DNA from: JBAXGW01 sp037139195
GTDB lineage: Bacteria > Bacteroidota > Bacteroidia > Bacteroidales > JAHJDW01
Reading direction: 5' to 3'
NCBI GenBank assembly: GCA_037139195.1
Contig: JBAXGW010000023.1
Location: 1-59,208 of the forward strand
Length of the DNA stretch: 59,208 nucleotides
The notes below the pieces were generated by a model that was given only the letters and a program-made list of their open reading frames with translations, had not been told where the DNA came from and did not search any database. The position numbers were made by a program, and so were the translations under genes. Shown here piece after piece: positions 6,701 through 15,729 of the stretch. Within the stretch, counting starts at the first letter, position 1; each line of letters opens with the position of its first letter.

Positions 6701-8839
6701 TTAGTTGATTTTAAGTTCATCAATAATATTGTGAGCTCCTGCAAATTTATCTATTACGAAAAGGACATAGCGAATGTCAACACATGATGTTCTTTGCAAT
6801 TTAGGCTCATAGTTAATATCTCCACTCATTGCCTCCCAATTACCATCAAAAGCCAATCCTATAAGTTCTCCTTTGCCATTTAAAACTGGACTTCCAGAGT
6901 TTCCACCTGTTATATCATTTGTTGTAATGAAGTTTACAAGTAAAGTATCGTTTTTAGCATATATTCCATAGTCTTTTCTATTATACAACTCTTTGAGTTT
7001 TGGCGAAACATCAAATTCCCAGTCGTTAGGAATTTCTTTTTCCATTACTCCTTCTAGTGAAGTATAATACTTATAATAAACGGCATCTTTTGGTTTATAG
7101 CTTTTTACCTGCCCATAAGTTAATCGCATTGTGAAGTTTGCATCTGGATAAAAAGTTTTATTGCTTTGCATTTCTCTTAAGCCTGCAACAAATTCGCGTT
7201 TTCCTTTGTTTAGTTTTTCTTCAAAAGGTTTTAAATTGTCTATTACCCTTAAATAATCTGAGCGAAACGATTCGAGTAAAATATACGCTGGTTCTTTCAT
7301 AATTAGAGCCGGATTTTCTATCAATTCTTTTGCAAGGTCAACATTTGTTAGTTTGCTCTTTTTAAAAAGTATTGCTGTAATTTTAGCAAAGTTATTTCTA
7401 TTTTTTGCGGCATATTTTTGCAATCCGATTGGGTGCATTGTTTTATCAACCGATTCGTAATACATTGCAAGCATTGCTTCACACGTTTTTATATCGGTAG
7501 GCAAATTGTAATCTTTAAAATATTTTTCTACATCAGAAGTAATTTTCTTTTTTAGTGCTTCTTTATTTGCTTTTGGGTCGCTACTGGCTTTGTAATAGTT
7601 TGAAATTTTCCACGACAATCCAAATATTTCTGGACCATTCCAAATAGCTTCCATAAAATATTGCTTAAAAAGCTCAAATTTTTTCAATTCCATATTTGCC
7701 GATTCAATATCAGCTAGAGTAGTTCCATATTTCTCTTTTCTTTTACTGTCGGCATTTATCCAATCTGAAAATTCTTTTTCTATTGCTATTTTTTTGTCAA
7801 CTACCTTGTTGTTTTTAAGTTGTTCGGTTTGCCCAATATAATATTTCCAGTAATTACTAATACGAGCGTATTTAGAAGCATATTTTATGAATATATCGTT
7901 GCTTGAATTCATGTCTTCCTTTAAAATATCAAGTTTTTTTGTACGAATTTTCACAATTGCTGGTCCAATAATTTCTTGTTCTATTTGTACTCCCCACGAA
8001 GAAAGGTAGCGGTCGGTAGAACCTGGGTAGCCCATAATCATTGCATAATCGCCTTCTTTAATTCCTCCCATTGATATTGGCAAAGAATGTTTAGGTTTCA
8101 TAGGGATATTATCAGCAGAATAAGGTGCCGATTTCCCATTTTTATCGGTATAAACTCTAAAAAGACAGAAATCGCCTTTATGACGAGGCCACATCCAATT
8201 ATCGGTATCGGCACCAAATTTCCCAATAGAATAGGGTGGTGCACCAACTAAACGAATATCTTTAAAAACTTCGTAAACAAACATATAATATTCATTTCCC
8301 TCGAAAAAAGGTTTGATTTTTGAGGTGTAAGTTGTTCCTTCTATCGCTGTTTTTTCTAGTTGAGCAGAGATTTCTTTTACTTTAGCATCGCGTTCCGACT
8401 CTGTCATTTTATTATTCAGCTGACTTAAAATTGTTTGAGAAACATCTTCAATTCTAACTAAAAATGATGCAGTTAATCCGTCATTCTGCAATTCTTCTTG
8501 TTTGTTCATTGCCCAAAATCCATTTTTTATATAGTCGCTTGTTGAAGAACTGTGGTCTTGAATTTGGCTATAACCACAATGATGATTTGTAAGTAATAAG
8601 CCTTGTTCAGAGATTACTTCGCCCGTACATCCGTTTCCAAACTGTACAACTGCATCTTTTAAACATGAATTATTTATGCTATATATTTCTTCGGGAGTGA
8701 GCTGGCAGCCCATTTTCTGCATGTCGGTGTAGTTAAGGCGTTTTACGAGTAATGGCAGCCACATACCTTCGTCGGCACGAGCCGAAATACTGCCAAAAAT
8801 AAAAGAAATTACAAGGGAAAAAGAAATTAGTTTTTTCAT
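6701..8839 (-). CDS. S46 family dipeptidyl-peptidase, DPP7-like
   Basis: A 712-residue serine peptidase (family length about 710-720) that should release dipeptides from oligopeptides in the periplasm. The signal peptide is MKKLISFSLVISFIFGSISARA, followed by DEGMWLP, the usual mature start. Catalytic residues are visible: His in TNHHCG (about 86), Asp in FGADTDNWMWPRH and Ser648 in TGGNSGSPV. The residue 18 after the serine is Gly666 (FDGNW), which in Porphyromonas DPP7/DPP11 marks the DPP7 type that prefers hydrophobic P1; DPP11 has Arg. Start moved to ATG 8839 because the longer frame adds 17 residues before the signal peptide. A paralogue lies at 53504. Confidence 0.93.
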   Translation of the reverse strand: MKKLISFSLVISFIFGSISARADEGMWLPLLVKRLNYTDMQKMGCQLTPEEIYSINNSCLKDAVVQFGNGCTGEVISEQGLLLTNHHCGYSQIQDHSSSTSDYIKNGFWAMNKQEELQNDGLTASFLVRIEDVSQTILSQLNNKMTESERDAKVKEISAQLEKTAIEGTTYTSKIKPFFEGNEYYMFVYEVFKDIRLVGAPPYSIGKFGADTDNWMWPRHKGDFCLFRVYTDKNGKSAPYSADNIPMKPKHSLPISMGGIKEGDYAMIMGYPGSTDRYLSSWGVQIEQEIIGPAIVKIRTKKLDILKEDMNSSNDIFIKYASKYARISNYWKYYIGQTEQLKNNKVVDKKIAIEKEFSDWINADSKRKEKYGTTLADIESANMELKKFELFKQYFMEAIWNGPEIFGLSWKISNYYKASSDPKANKEALKKKITSDVEKYFKDYNLPTDIKTCEAMLAMYYESVDKTMHPIGLQKYAAKNRNNFAKITAILFKKSKLTNVDLAKELIENPALIMKEPAYILLESFRSDYLRVIDNLKPFEEKLNKGKREFVAGLREMQSNKTFYPDANFTMRLTYGQVKSYKPKDAVYYKYYTSLEGVMEKEIPNDWEFDVSPKLKELYNRKDYGIYAKNDTLLVNFITTNDITGGNSGSPVLNGKGELIGLAFDGNWEAMSGDINYEPKLQRTSCVDIRYVLFVIDKFAGAHNIIDELKIN

Positions 8840-8929
8840 GTGTTTAATTTTTGAAAATTCATTGCTATGAGCTGAACTATTATCGCTCAATTGATTAATT
8901 TAGTAAAAGGCAATAATTTAGCGAGAAAT

Positions 8930-10249
8930 CTATTTGAAAAGTTTAAAAATATCGTTTCCATTAGCAAACAAGAGCAGTCCTAATAGTAAAATCATACCAG
9001 CAGTTTGTGCATATTCCATAAACTTTTCGTTTGGTTTTCTGCCAGTTATAATTTCATAAAGCAAAAACATAACATGACCACCATCTAATGCAGGTATAGG
9101 AAGAATATTCATAAATGCAAGTATTACTGATAAGAACGCTGTGAGATTCCAAAATGAAACCCAATCCCATTGAGCACCAAAAAGATTTCCTATTGTTCCA
9201 AAACCACCCATTTGCTGAACACCTTTTTTAGTGAAAATAAATTTCATCGACACCACGTAATCCGAAAGTGTTTGAATACAAAGATGAAAACCAGCAGGAA
9301 TAGATTGAAGAAATGAATACTCAATTTTTTCTGTTGAAAATATTTTTTTCAAAGATGTGTTTATTATAACTCCAATTTTACCTTCCTTTGTTGGTGTTAT
9401 CTTCAACTCAAGCGGCTTCCTGTCGCGGTAAATTGAAAGAGCAATTTCCTTGTTTTTATTTTTGTTGAATTCTCGGGTTATTTCATCATAAAATTTAACG
9501 GGAGTTTGATTAACTGCCACAATGCTATCGCCTGCAATTAATCCCGCAGTTTTTGCAGGTGATGCTACCGTAATACTGTCAATTAAATATGGAATTCTTG
9601 CTTCAATAATACCTTTGCTTCCAGCGCTTACCATTTGATAATCGATGTCTTTAGGCAGAGTTACCGTAAAAACGCTATCACCCCTTTGAATTTCAAGTAT
9701 TCTAGCTTTTCTTATAAAAATATCTTTAGAAACATCAAGCATATCTGCATTAACATTTCCTTCAATTGAGATTAATTTATCTCCATTTTGAATATTATAT
9801 TTTTTCAGCAATGAGTCGCTAACAATACCGTATTTTAGGTTTTTAATTGGCAATTTATGCTCGCCTTGAAAGAACATAAGCCCAATATAAATAATAACTG
9901 CCAAAATTAAATTAACGGAAACCCCACCAATCATAATAATTAGGCGTTGCCAAGTTGGTTTTGATCGAAATTCCCATGGTTGAGCAGGTAGTTTCATTTG
10001 CTCCTTATCCATCGATTCGTCAATCATTCCCGATATTTTAACATAACCGCCAAGTGGAACCCAGCCTATGCCATATTCGGTGTCGTTTTTCTTAAATTTA
10101 AATATCGAAAACCAAGGATCGAAGAATAAATAAAACTTTTCTACACGTGTTTTAAAAAGTTTTGCAGGAATAAAATGCCCCAGTTCATGAAGTATTACAA
10201 GGATTGATAAGCTAAGAATCAGCTGTGAAGCCTTAATTATAATTTCCAT
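8930..10249 (-). CDS. rseP: RseP-type site-2 intramembrane zinc protease
   Basis: A 439-residue membrane protease that cleaves transmembrane anti-sigma factors or signal peptides. The zinc motif HELGH is at residues 21-25 in the first membrane helix. PDZ-type regions fill roughly residues 120-300, in the periplasm. The third zinc ligand is in NILPIPALDGGHVMF near residue 390, followed by the last helix. The length agrees with the family. It precedes the S46 peptidase gene (start 8839) by about 90 bp on the same strand; co-transcription is possible. A Bacteroidota promoter is visible at 10273-10302. Confidence 0.95.
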   Translation of the reverse strand: MEIIIKASQLILSLSILVILHELGHFIPAKLFKTRVEKFYLFFDPWFSIFKFKKNDTEYGIGWVPLGGYVKISGMIDESMDKEQMKLPAQPWEFRSKPTWQRLIIMIGGVSVNLILAVIIYIGLMFFQGEHKLPIKNLKYGIVSDSLLKKYNIQNGDKLISIEGNVNADMLDVSKDIFIRKARILEIQRGDSVFTVTLPKDIDYQMVSAGSKGIIEARIPYLIDSITVASPAKTAGLIAGDSIVAVNQTPVKFYDEITREFNKNKNKEIALSIYRDRKPLELKITPTKEGKIGVIINTSLKKIFSTEKIEYSFLQSIPAGFHLCIQTLSDYVVSMKFIFTKKGVQQMGGFGTIGNLFGAQWDWVSFWNLTAFLSVILAFMNILPIPALDGGHVMFLLYEIITGRKPNEKFMEYAQTAGMILLLGLLLFANGNDIFKLFK

Positions 10250-10272
10250 TTATTGCTTTGTTTTTTGTAGGG

Positions 10273-10302
10273 CAAATATAATAAATCTAAACAGATTTGC
10301 AA
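10273..10302 (-). promoter_or_regulatory. Promoter of rseP
   Basis: On the minus strand TTG (10302-10300), 19 bp, then TATATTTG (10280-10273) fit the Bacteroidota consensus, placing transcription start about 20 nt upstream of the rseP ATG at 10249. Confidence 0.6.
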
Positions 10303-10335
10303 TGAAATTTAGTAATACCAAAATTCAGGTAAAAC

Positions 10336-10369
10336 AAAACCCAAACAAAATAATATTTGTCTGGGTTTT
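10336..10369 (-). terminator. Intrinsic terminator of the T9SS gene at 10390
   Basis: AAAACCCAAACAAA and TTTGTCTGGGTTTT form a 14-bp stem with one mismatch and a short loop. On the minus strand it is followed by a T-rich stretch (TTTTGTTTT), just after the stop of the 529-residue T9SS protein. Confidence 0.75.
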
Positions 10370-10389
10370 AATTAAAAAAGAGGGATTCT

Positions 10390-11979
10390 TTATTTTGAAA
10401 TAATTAATTTCTTTTGAATTATATTTGTTCCATTTGTTGCTCTTAGCATATATATCCCGTTATCAAGATTTTTTGTATAGATATACTTTGATTCTTCAAT
10501 TTTAAAATTATCAATCAATTGACCTTTCATATTATATATCTGAACAGAATTAAAGCTTTTATCAATAATTTCTATATTAAAAGATGAATTACTTGGGTTT
10601 GGGAAAATATTAATATCACTTTTGTTTTTTACCGCTGAATTAATTGACGTAGTTAAATCTTTAAAAACGTAAATATCATCTACAATTGCAATATATTTAT
10701 TGGGGGAGGTGCACCTAATAGCAATAAAAATTGATTGCCCATTATAATTTTTTAACGAATACTCGTATTCGCCCCAATTTGGTCTGCCTGGCACTTGAGC
10801 AATAGTGTTAATTGCAGTAAAATTTGCAGGAGAAGCTGTTGTTGTTGAAACAAGAACTTCAAGTGTTTCTTTGTAAGCAGCATCTTGTGAAGTAGAGTAA
10901 AATCCAAATCGGAAAGTGGTATCGGTAACACTTATCTGTGGAAGAATAATCCAGTCATCGTTTGAAGATCCATCTTGATTATATCCTGCACCAATAGAAT
11001 AATTGCCACTATGGCAAGCATAGGTTGTAGTGCTATTTTTAGATCTAATTTTCCAAGCGTAGGCCTGCCAAGCAGTTGAAAGATTGTCATAATTCATTGA
11101 ATCAAAAGCAAGTACACCATCGCCATCAATTAAAGTATAAGCAGGATTAATTGTACCCGACTCAAAATCATCCAACCATACTGTTTGACCGCCTGGAACT
11201 TTTACAGTAGCTGATGTTGAGAAACTTGTTTCAACAGAATTATAAACTGCTTTTACCTTATAGTAATATCTGGAGTTCAAACTTATAGTATTGTCGATAT
11301 ATGTATTTGTTGTTGAAGTACCAATAGCTGTATAAACGGTGTTATCTGTGGATCGATATATATTAAAGCTATCAGCTCCAGGGTGTTGCCACGATAAATT
11401 TATACTTGCTTGATTTAATGCAGAGCTAATCATCAAACTGCTTGGAGCTACTGAGCCAATATTAATATCATCAATTTGCATCTGCCATGCTTCCATGCCT
11501 TCGCCAACATATTTCCATCGTATACTGAAAGTTTGACTAGCATAACTTGTTAAATCTATCACTTCCTTTTGCCAAACACCATCATTCAATGCATCTGCTT
11601 TTAATATTTTTAATGTAGTCCAACTTGATCCTGTATTTGTGGATATTTGAACAAATGTAGAATCTTTATTTCCAGTTAGTTCAAAAACATTTTTTCTCCA
11701 AAAACTCAATTGTTTGACAGAAGATGTGCTAATATTTATTTGGGGGGTTTCTAACGAAGCAACTATTGGATCGAAAACGCCCATGCCAACTTCGGCACAA
11801 AAGCTACCTGCATGTTGTCCACTGTTTGTTCGCCCCCACAGTGGAGCCGCTCCATAATCAGCATTCCAGCCAGTTGCAGGGAATGGAAAGTTTTCAAAAC
11901 CTTCTGAAAGTGAAGTTAATTGTGCATTAGAAAATGCATAAGAAAACAAAAAAAAGCTTAATAGTAATAGTTTTTTCAT
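10390..11979 (-). CDS. T9SS-secreted protein with two choice-of-anchor/cleaved-adhesin-like domains and Fn3
   Basis: A 529-residue secreted protein. It has a signal peptide (MKKLLLLSFFLFSYAFSNA), then a first beta-sandwich with FENFPFPATGWNADYG and WQMQIDDINIG (about residues 20-175), the ends of a cleaved-adhesin or choice-of-anchor J domain. A fibronectin type III-like segment follows (about 180-260), then a second sandwich with WLDDFESG and YIAIVDDIYVF (about 265-440). The last 75 residues are a T9SS type A sorting domain (INIFPNPSNSSFNIEI, LDNGIYMLRA). No peptidase domain is present, so an adhesive or carbohydrate-binding role is likely. Monocistronic, with its own terminator. Confidence 0.85.
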   Translation of the reverse strand: MKKLLLLSFFLFSYAFSNAQLTSLSEGFENFPFPATGWNADYGAAPLWGRTNSGQHAGSFCAEVGMGVFDPIVASLETPQINISTSSVKQLSFWRKNVFELTGNKDSTFVQISTNTGSSWTTLKILKADALNDGVWQKEVIDLTSYASQTFSIRWKYVGEGMEAWQMQIDDINIGSVAPSSLMISSALNQASINLSWQHPGADSFNIYRSTDNTVYTAIGTSTTNTYIDNTISLNSRYYYKVKAVYNSVETSFSTSATVKVPGGQTVWLDDFESGTINPAYTLIDGDGVLAFDSMNYDNLSTAWQAYAWKIRSKNSTTTYACHSGNYSIGAGYNQDGSSNDDWIILPQISVTDTTFRFGFYSTSQDAAYKETLEVLVSTTTASPANFTAINTIAQVPGRPNWGEYEYSLKNYNGQSIFIAIRCTSPNKYIAIVDDIYVFKDLTTSINSAVKNKSDINIFPNPSNSSFNIEIIDKSFNSVQIYNMKGQLIDNFKIEESKYIYTKNLDNGIYMLRATNGTNIIQKKLIISK

Positions 11980-11996
11980 AGTGGTGAGATTTTCGA

Positions 11997-12004
11997 CAAA
12001 TTTA
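11997..12004 (-). promoter_or_regulatory. -7 promoter element of the T9SS gene
   Basis: TAAATTTG on the minus strand, 18 bp upstream of the ATG at 11979, fits TAnnTTTG. A -33 element at ideal spacing is not clear. Confidence 0.45.
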
Positions 12005-12110
12005 GTCGAATAGATTAAACAAGAAAAACAATTTATGATTTTTTAAGAGTTGATTTTTTAGATTTAAAAAAGAACTTCGACAGGCATTTTATAATTTCAA
12101 ACAGAAAAAG

Positions 12111-12119
12111 TATATTTGC
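12111..12119 (+). promoter_or_regulatory. -7 promoter element before the TMTC-like gene
   Basis: TATATTTGC matches the Bacteroidota -7 box. The ATG at 12120 directly abuts it, so transcription would start after that codon. This argues for the second ATG at 12144 as the true start. Confidence 0.55.
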
Positions 12120-12143
12120 ATGTATAAACAACTATTTTTTAAT

Positions 12144-14183
12144 ATGAAACAAGGTTTTAAAATTTTTATATTAGGATTAATTTTATTAATAGGCTTGGTA
12201 ATTACCTACTCTAATCATTTTATGAATGGTTTTCATTTCGATGATTTTCACGCAATAAATGATAATATCTATATCAGAAGTTTGAAAAACATTCCTCATT
12301 TTTTTTCTCATCCCGAAATGTTTAGCTCTTTGCCATCTCATTGGGGACTTAGACCTTTGGTAACAAGTAGTCTTGCAATCGATTATTGGCTAGCAGGCGG
12401 ATTAAATCCATTTTATTTTCAGCTTTCTACTTTTATTGTTTTTGCCCTATTAGCTGTTGTTTTGTATTTTGTCTATAATAAAATAATAAAAACAACTGGA
12501 GAGAATACTTGGTCCGAATATTTTGCACTTTTTGCAGCAGGCTTGTATGCACTCCACACTGCAAATGCAGAAACAGTTAATTATATTATTTCTAGATCCG
12601 ACGTGCAATCTTCATTTTTTATCGTTTTATCATTTGCTATTTTTATTTTATACCCCAATCAACGAAAAAAATATTTTTATCTTATCCCTGCTTTAATTGG
12701 CGTTTTAGCTAAAGAAACAGTTTTAGTTTTACCAGTTCTATTGTTTTTCTATATTACATTATTTGAAAAGAACATGTCGTTAAGCGATTTACTTAAACCC
12801 TCAAATTTTAAAATTACTTTTAAATCATTTTTAGTTGTTGTTCCTATTTTTATAGTTGTGGGAGCACTACAGTATTATACACTTTCGAAAGCTCTTTCAA
12901 TATCTGAAAACACATCAACTCCATTTTTTTATTATATAATAACACAGCCTTTTATTTGGGTTCATTACTTTATAACATTCTTTATCCCAATGAATTTGAG
13001 CGCAGATACGGATTGGACAATTATTACTAATCCTTTTGACGATAGAATTATCATTGGATTAATTTTCATTTCTCTTTTGGTTTATACCATATTTAAAACA
13101 TCAGTTAAAAAAGAAACTCGTCCAATTTCGTTTGGTTTAATTTGGTTTTCTTTTTCACTTCTTCCAACTTCAATAATGCCTCTTACAGAAGTAATGAATG
13201 ACCATAGAATATTTTTTCCTTTCATTGGTTTGGCTTTTAGCGTTGTTTGTGCAATTAGATTATTCATTTTAAAACATCAAAAAATAATTGAAACAAAAAG
13301 CAAATATCAAAGATTTATATTTGTTGCCGCATTATTGGTGCTTTCATCCTATGCTTATGGCGCATTCCAAAGAAATAAAGTATGGAAAGATGAAGAATCA
13401 CTTTGGCTTGATGTTACAATAAAAAGCCCTGAAAATGGACGAGGATTGATGAATTATGGCTTAACCCAAATGAATAAAGCAAATTATGATATTGCACTTT
13501 TAAATTTTGAAAAAGCGTTGATTTATTGCCCTTATTATTCAACTTTGCACATTAACCTTGGAATAATTAAAAATGTATTAAATCGTTCTATTGAGGCTGA
13601 AGATCATTTTAAAAAATCAATTCAATACGAACCAACTTCGCCAAGTGCTTATTATTATTATTCTAATTTTTTAAAACAGCATAATCGTTTAGGAGAAGCA
13701 CGACAAATGGCGGAGAAAGCTTTAGATTTAAATTCAGCTTATATGGATGCAAGATATACGCTTATGGCAATTTATAGCGACTTAGAGTTGTGGGACAACC
13801 TGAAGACAACAGCTGAAAAAACCTTAGAACTTTTGCCTTCTGATAAAGTTTCTTTAACTTATTTAGATGCAAGTATGAAAAGACAGTCTAAGATAGATGC
13901 TAGTGTTGAATTAGCAAAAAATAGTCAAACTCCAGAAAGCTATTTAAATTTAAGTATGATGTATTACCAAAAAGGGCTGTTTGAAAAATGTATTGAAGCT
14001 AGCTATGAAGCCATAAAATTAAAACCCGATTATGCAGATGCTTATAACAATATTGGTGCAGCGTATAATTCTTTGGGGAAATTTGAAGAAGCCGTTAAAG
14101 CTTGTGAAAAAGCAATTCAGCTAAAGCCAGATTTTCAGTTAGCTAAGAATAATTTGAATTGGGCAAAAAGTCAGATTAAATAA
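12144..14183 (+). CDS. TMTC-like GT-C membrane glycosyltransferase with C-terminal TPR repeats
   Basis: A 679-residue protein. The first ~400 residues hold about ten membrane helices, with the acidic pair FHFDDFH near residues 32-36 in the first extracytoplasmic loop, the usual metal/lipid-donor motif of GT-C transferases, and WGLRPLVTSS after it. Residues about 430-679 are TPR repeats (AYYYYSNFLKQHNRLGEARQMAEKALDLN, YADAYNNIGAAYNSLGKFEEAV). This matches the TMTC architecture, in which a polyprenyl-linked sugar is transferred to extracytoplasmic targets chosen by the TPRs. The donor and acceptor are unknown. Two methyltransferase genes follow at 6 and 15 bp, suggesting a glycan-related operon. 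Start chosen at 12144 because the -7 box abuts the ATG at 12120. Confidence 0.75.
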   Translation: MKQGFKIFILGLILLIGLVITYSNHFMNGFHFDDFHAINDNIYIRSLKNIPHFFSHPEMFSSLPSHWGLRPLVTSSLAIDYWLAGGLNPFYFQLSTFIVFALLAVVLYFVYNKIIKTTGENTWSEYFALFAAGLYALHTANAETVNYIISRSDVQSSFFIVLSFAIFILYPNQRKKYFYLIPALIGVLAKETVLVLPVLLFFYITLFEKNMSLSDLLKPSNFKITFKSFLVVVPIFIVVGALQYYTLSKALSISENTSTPFFYYIITQPFIWVHYFITFFIPMNLSADTDWTIITNPFDDRIIIGLIFISLLVYTIFKTSVKKETRPISFGLIWFSFSLLPTSIMPLTEVMNDHRIFFPFIGLAFSVVCAIRLFILKHQKIIETKSKYQRFIFVAALLVLSSYAYGAFQRNKVWKDEESLWLDVTIKSPENGRGLMNYGLTQMNKANYDIALLNFEKALIYCPYYSTLHINLGIIKNVLNRSIEAEDHFKKSIQYEPTSPSAYYYYSNFLKQHNRLGEARQMAEKALDLNSAYMDARYTLMAIYSDLELWDNLKTTAEKTLELLPSDKVSLTYLDASMKRQSKIDASVELAKNSQTPESYLNLSMMYYQKGLFEKCIEASYEAIKLKPDYADAYNNIGAAYNSLGKFEEAVKACEKAIQLKPDFQLAKNNLNWAKSQIK

Positions 14184-14189
14184 TTATTT

Positions 14190-14834
14190 ATGTCGATAGG
14201 AAATATTTTTAGAAAAATAGTTGGGGAAAAAATATTTCCAATTTTTGGAAAACTATATCGAAGAATTTTTGTTCAGATAAAACTTATTTCTCAAACTTTT
14301 CCAGAGATAAAACCAAACTCAAATTTTTTAGATATTGGTGGCGGAGATGGCGAACTGTTAAATTTGCTTTTAGAACGATTTCCCGACATAAATATTACTA
14401 TGATTGATATTTCGGGAAATATTGGCAGTTCTATTAAAAATGAATTTACCTCAAAAGTGGATGTGCTTCCATCTACAAGCATGTTGGAGTATAAAGAAAA
14501 GTATCCTTACAAAGCAAGTAACATCGATTTTATACTAATAAGTGACGTAATACATCATGTTTTGCCTAGCCAAAGACCAGCCTTTTTCAACGATTTAACT
14601 AAACTTATTAATCCAAAAACTACCATTGTTTTTAAAGATGTTGAACCTGGCTTTTTCATTTCTAAATTAGGTTATTTAGCCGATAAATATATAAGCGGAG
14701 ATAAAACAGTGCAACAAGTTAGCAAACAGGAAATTGTACTTTTAATGAAACAGGTTTCCCCTAACATAAAGTACTTTGAAACGGATTTATTTAAACTTAA
14801 CAAACCCAATTACAGTATTGTTTTTACATTCTAA
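14190..14834 (+). CDS. Class I SAM-dependent methyltransferase
   Basis: A 214-residue Rossmann methyltransferase. Motif I is NFLDIGGGDGELLNLLLERFP (about residues 44-64), motif II TMIDISG, and the post-motif SDVIHHVLPSQRP follows. The substrate is not predictable; small-molecule or lipid-linked glycan targets are typical of this type. It starts 6 bp after the TMTC-like gene and is followed after 15 bp by a second methyltransferase, so the three form an operon. The N-terminal GNIFRKIVGEKIF segment is amphipathic and may be membrane-associated. Confidence 0.8.
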   Translation: MSIGNIFRKIVGEKIFPIFGKLYRRIFVQIKLISQTFPEIKPNSNFLDIGGGDGELLNLLLERFPDINITMIDISGNIGSSIKNEFTSKVDVLPSTSMLEYKEKYPYKASNIDFILISDVIHHVLPSQRPAFFNDLTKLINPKTTIVFKDVEPGFFISKLGYLADKYISGDKTVQQVSKQEIVLLMKQVSPNIKYFETDLFKLNKPNYSIVFTF

Positions 14835-14849
14835 ATTGAAAAATAGTTA

Positions 14850-15545
14850 ATGAAAAAATTGACCTACGATAATTTCGAAAAACTACACGTTAAAAAACCT
14901 GTAAACAGAATTAAGTATTTTGCAAATTATTGTCGCACTAAATCGGTTCTTGATATTGGTAGTTACGATGAAACCGCTGTAAATTTAAAAATTGAAACTA
15001 ATTATTGGTTGTTTTCGGAATTAGAAAAAACCGCCAAAACGCTTATTGGAATAGACATAGCATTGCCCGAAGAATCAATTATATATAAGACAACGAAAAT
15101 TATCAGAAAAGATGTTTTTGAAATAAACGAATCGATTTTTAAAAACTATGAAATAATAACTGCTGGCGAAATACTTGAACACTTGCCAAGTCCATTGGAT
15201 TTTTTCTTATTTGTAAAAAAAGAATTTCAAGGGAAAGAGCTATTATTAAGCACACCAAACGGACTTAATTTCGGTAATACCTTGATGGGACTTTTCAAAA
15301 GGGAAGTACAACATGTAGATCATTTGCAGCTGTTTACTTATAAAACATTAAATACATTGTGTGAAAAAGCTGGGTTTCAGGAATGGGAAATAATTCCCTA
15401 TCATTTTTTTGCTACAGAAATGAAATTAAAAACCCCAAGCGCACTTAAAAGGGGTTTCATAACAATAATTGAAAAAACAATTAATTGTGTGGAATATTTA
15501 TTCCCTCTTTTATCCTTAGGATATATGGTAAAAGTGAAGATATAA
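14850..15545 (+). CDS. SAM-dependent methyltransferase (class I, divergent)
   Basis: A 231-residue protein with the motif I-like VLDIGSYDETAVN (about residues 34-46), an acidic motif II (LIGIDIALPEE) and EILEHLPSPLDFF, typical of UbiE/glycan-type methyltransferases. STPNGLNFGNTLMGLFKREVQHVDHLQLFT is a common block in methyltransferases found in polysaccharide loci. It is the last gene of the TMTC-like operon. Function inferred: modification of a glycan or lipid-linked sugar. Confidence 0.75.
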   Translation: MKKLTYDNFEKLHVKKPVNRIKYFANYCRTKSVLDIGSYDETAVNLKIETNYWLFSELEKTAKTLIGIDIALPEESIIYKTTKIIRKDVFEINESIFKNYEIITAGEILEHLPSPLDFFLFVKKEFQGKELLLSTPNGLNFGNTLMGLFKREVQHVDHLQLFTYKTLNTLCEKAGFQEWEIIPYHFFATEMKLKTPSALKRGFITIIEKTINCVEYLFPLLSLGYMVKVKI

Positions 15546-15689
15546 GGCTATTTTATAGTTTATTTTTTTTAAATCCTAATCCGCATTAGAAAAAATTTTG
15601 CAGTGGTGTGTGATGGGGGCGATATGGGAGCGATCAGTAATCACATGAAGAAGCTTTACTTATTTCAACTTTTAGAATGCTATAAAGAC

Positions 15690-15719
15690 CCAAAGAGGCT
15701 GTTCGAACAACCTCTTTGG
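15690..15719 (-). terminator. Hairpin at the 3' end of the giant T9SS gene
   Basis: CCAAAGAGG and CCTCTTTGG form a perfect 9-bp stem that continues inward as TGTT/AACA after one mismatch. It lies 11 bp past the stop of the 15730-19599 gene. The T-run is weak, so termination efficiency is uncertain. The rest of 15546-15729 contains a short GC-rich stretch and no gene that I can see. Confidence 0.6.
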
Positions 15720-15729
15720 ATATATACTT

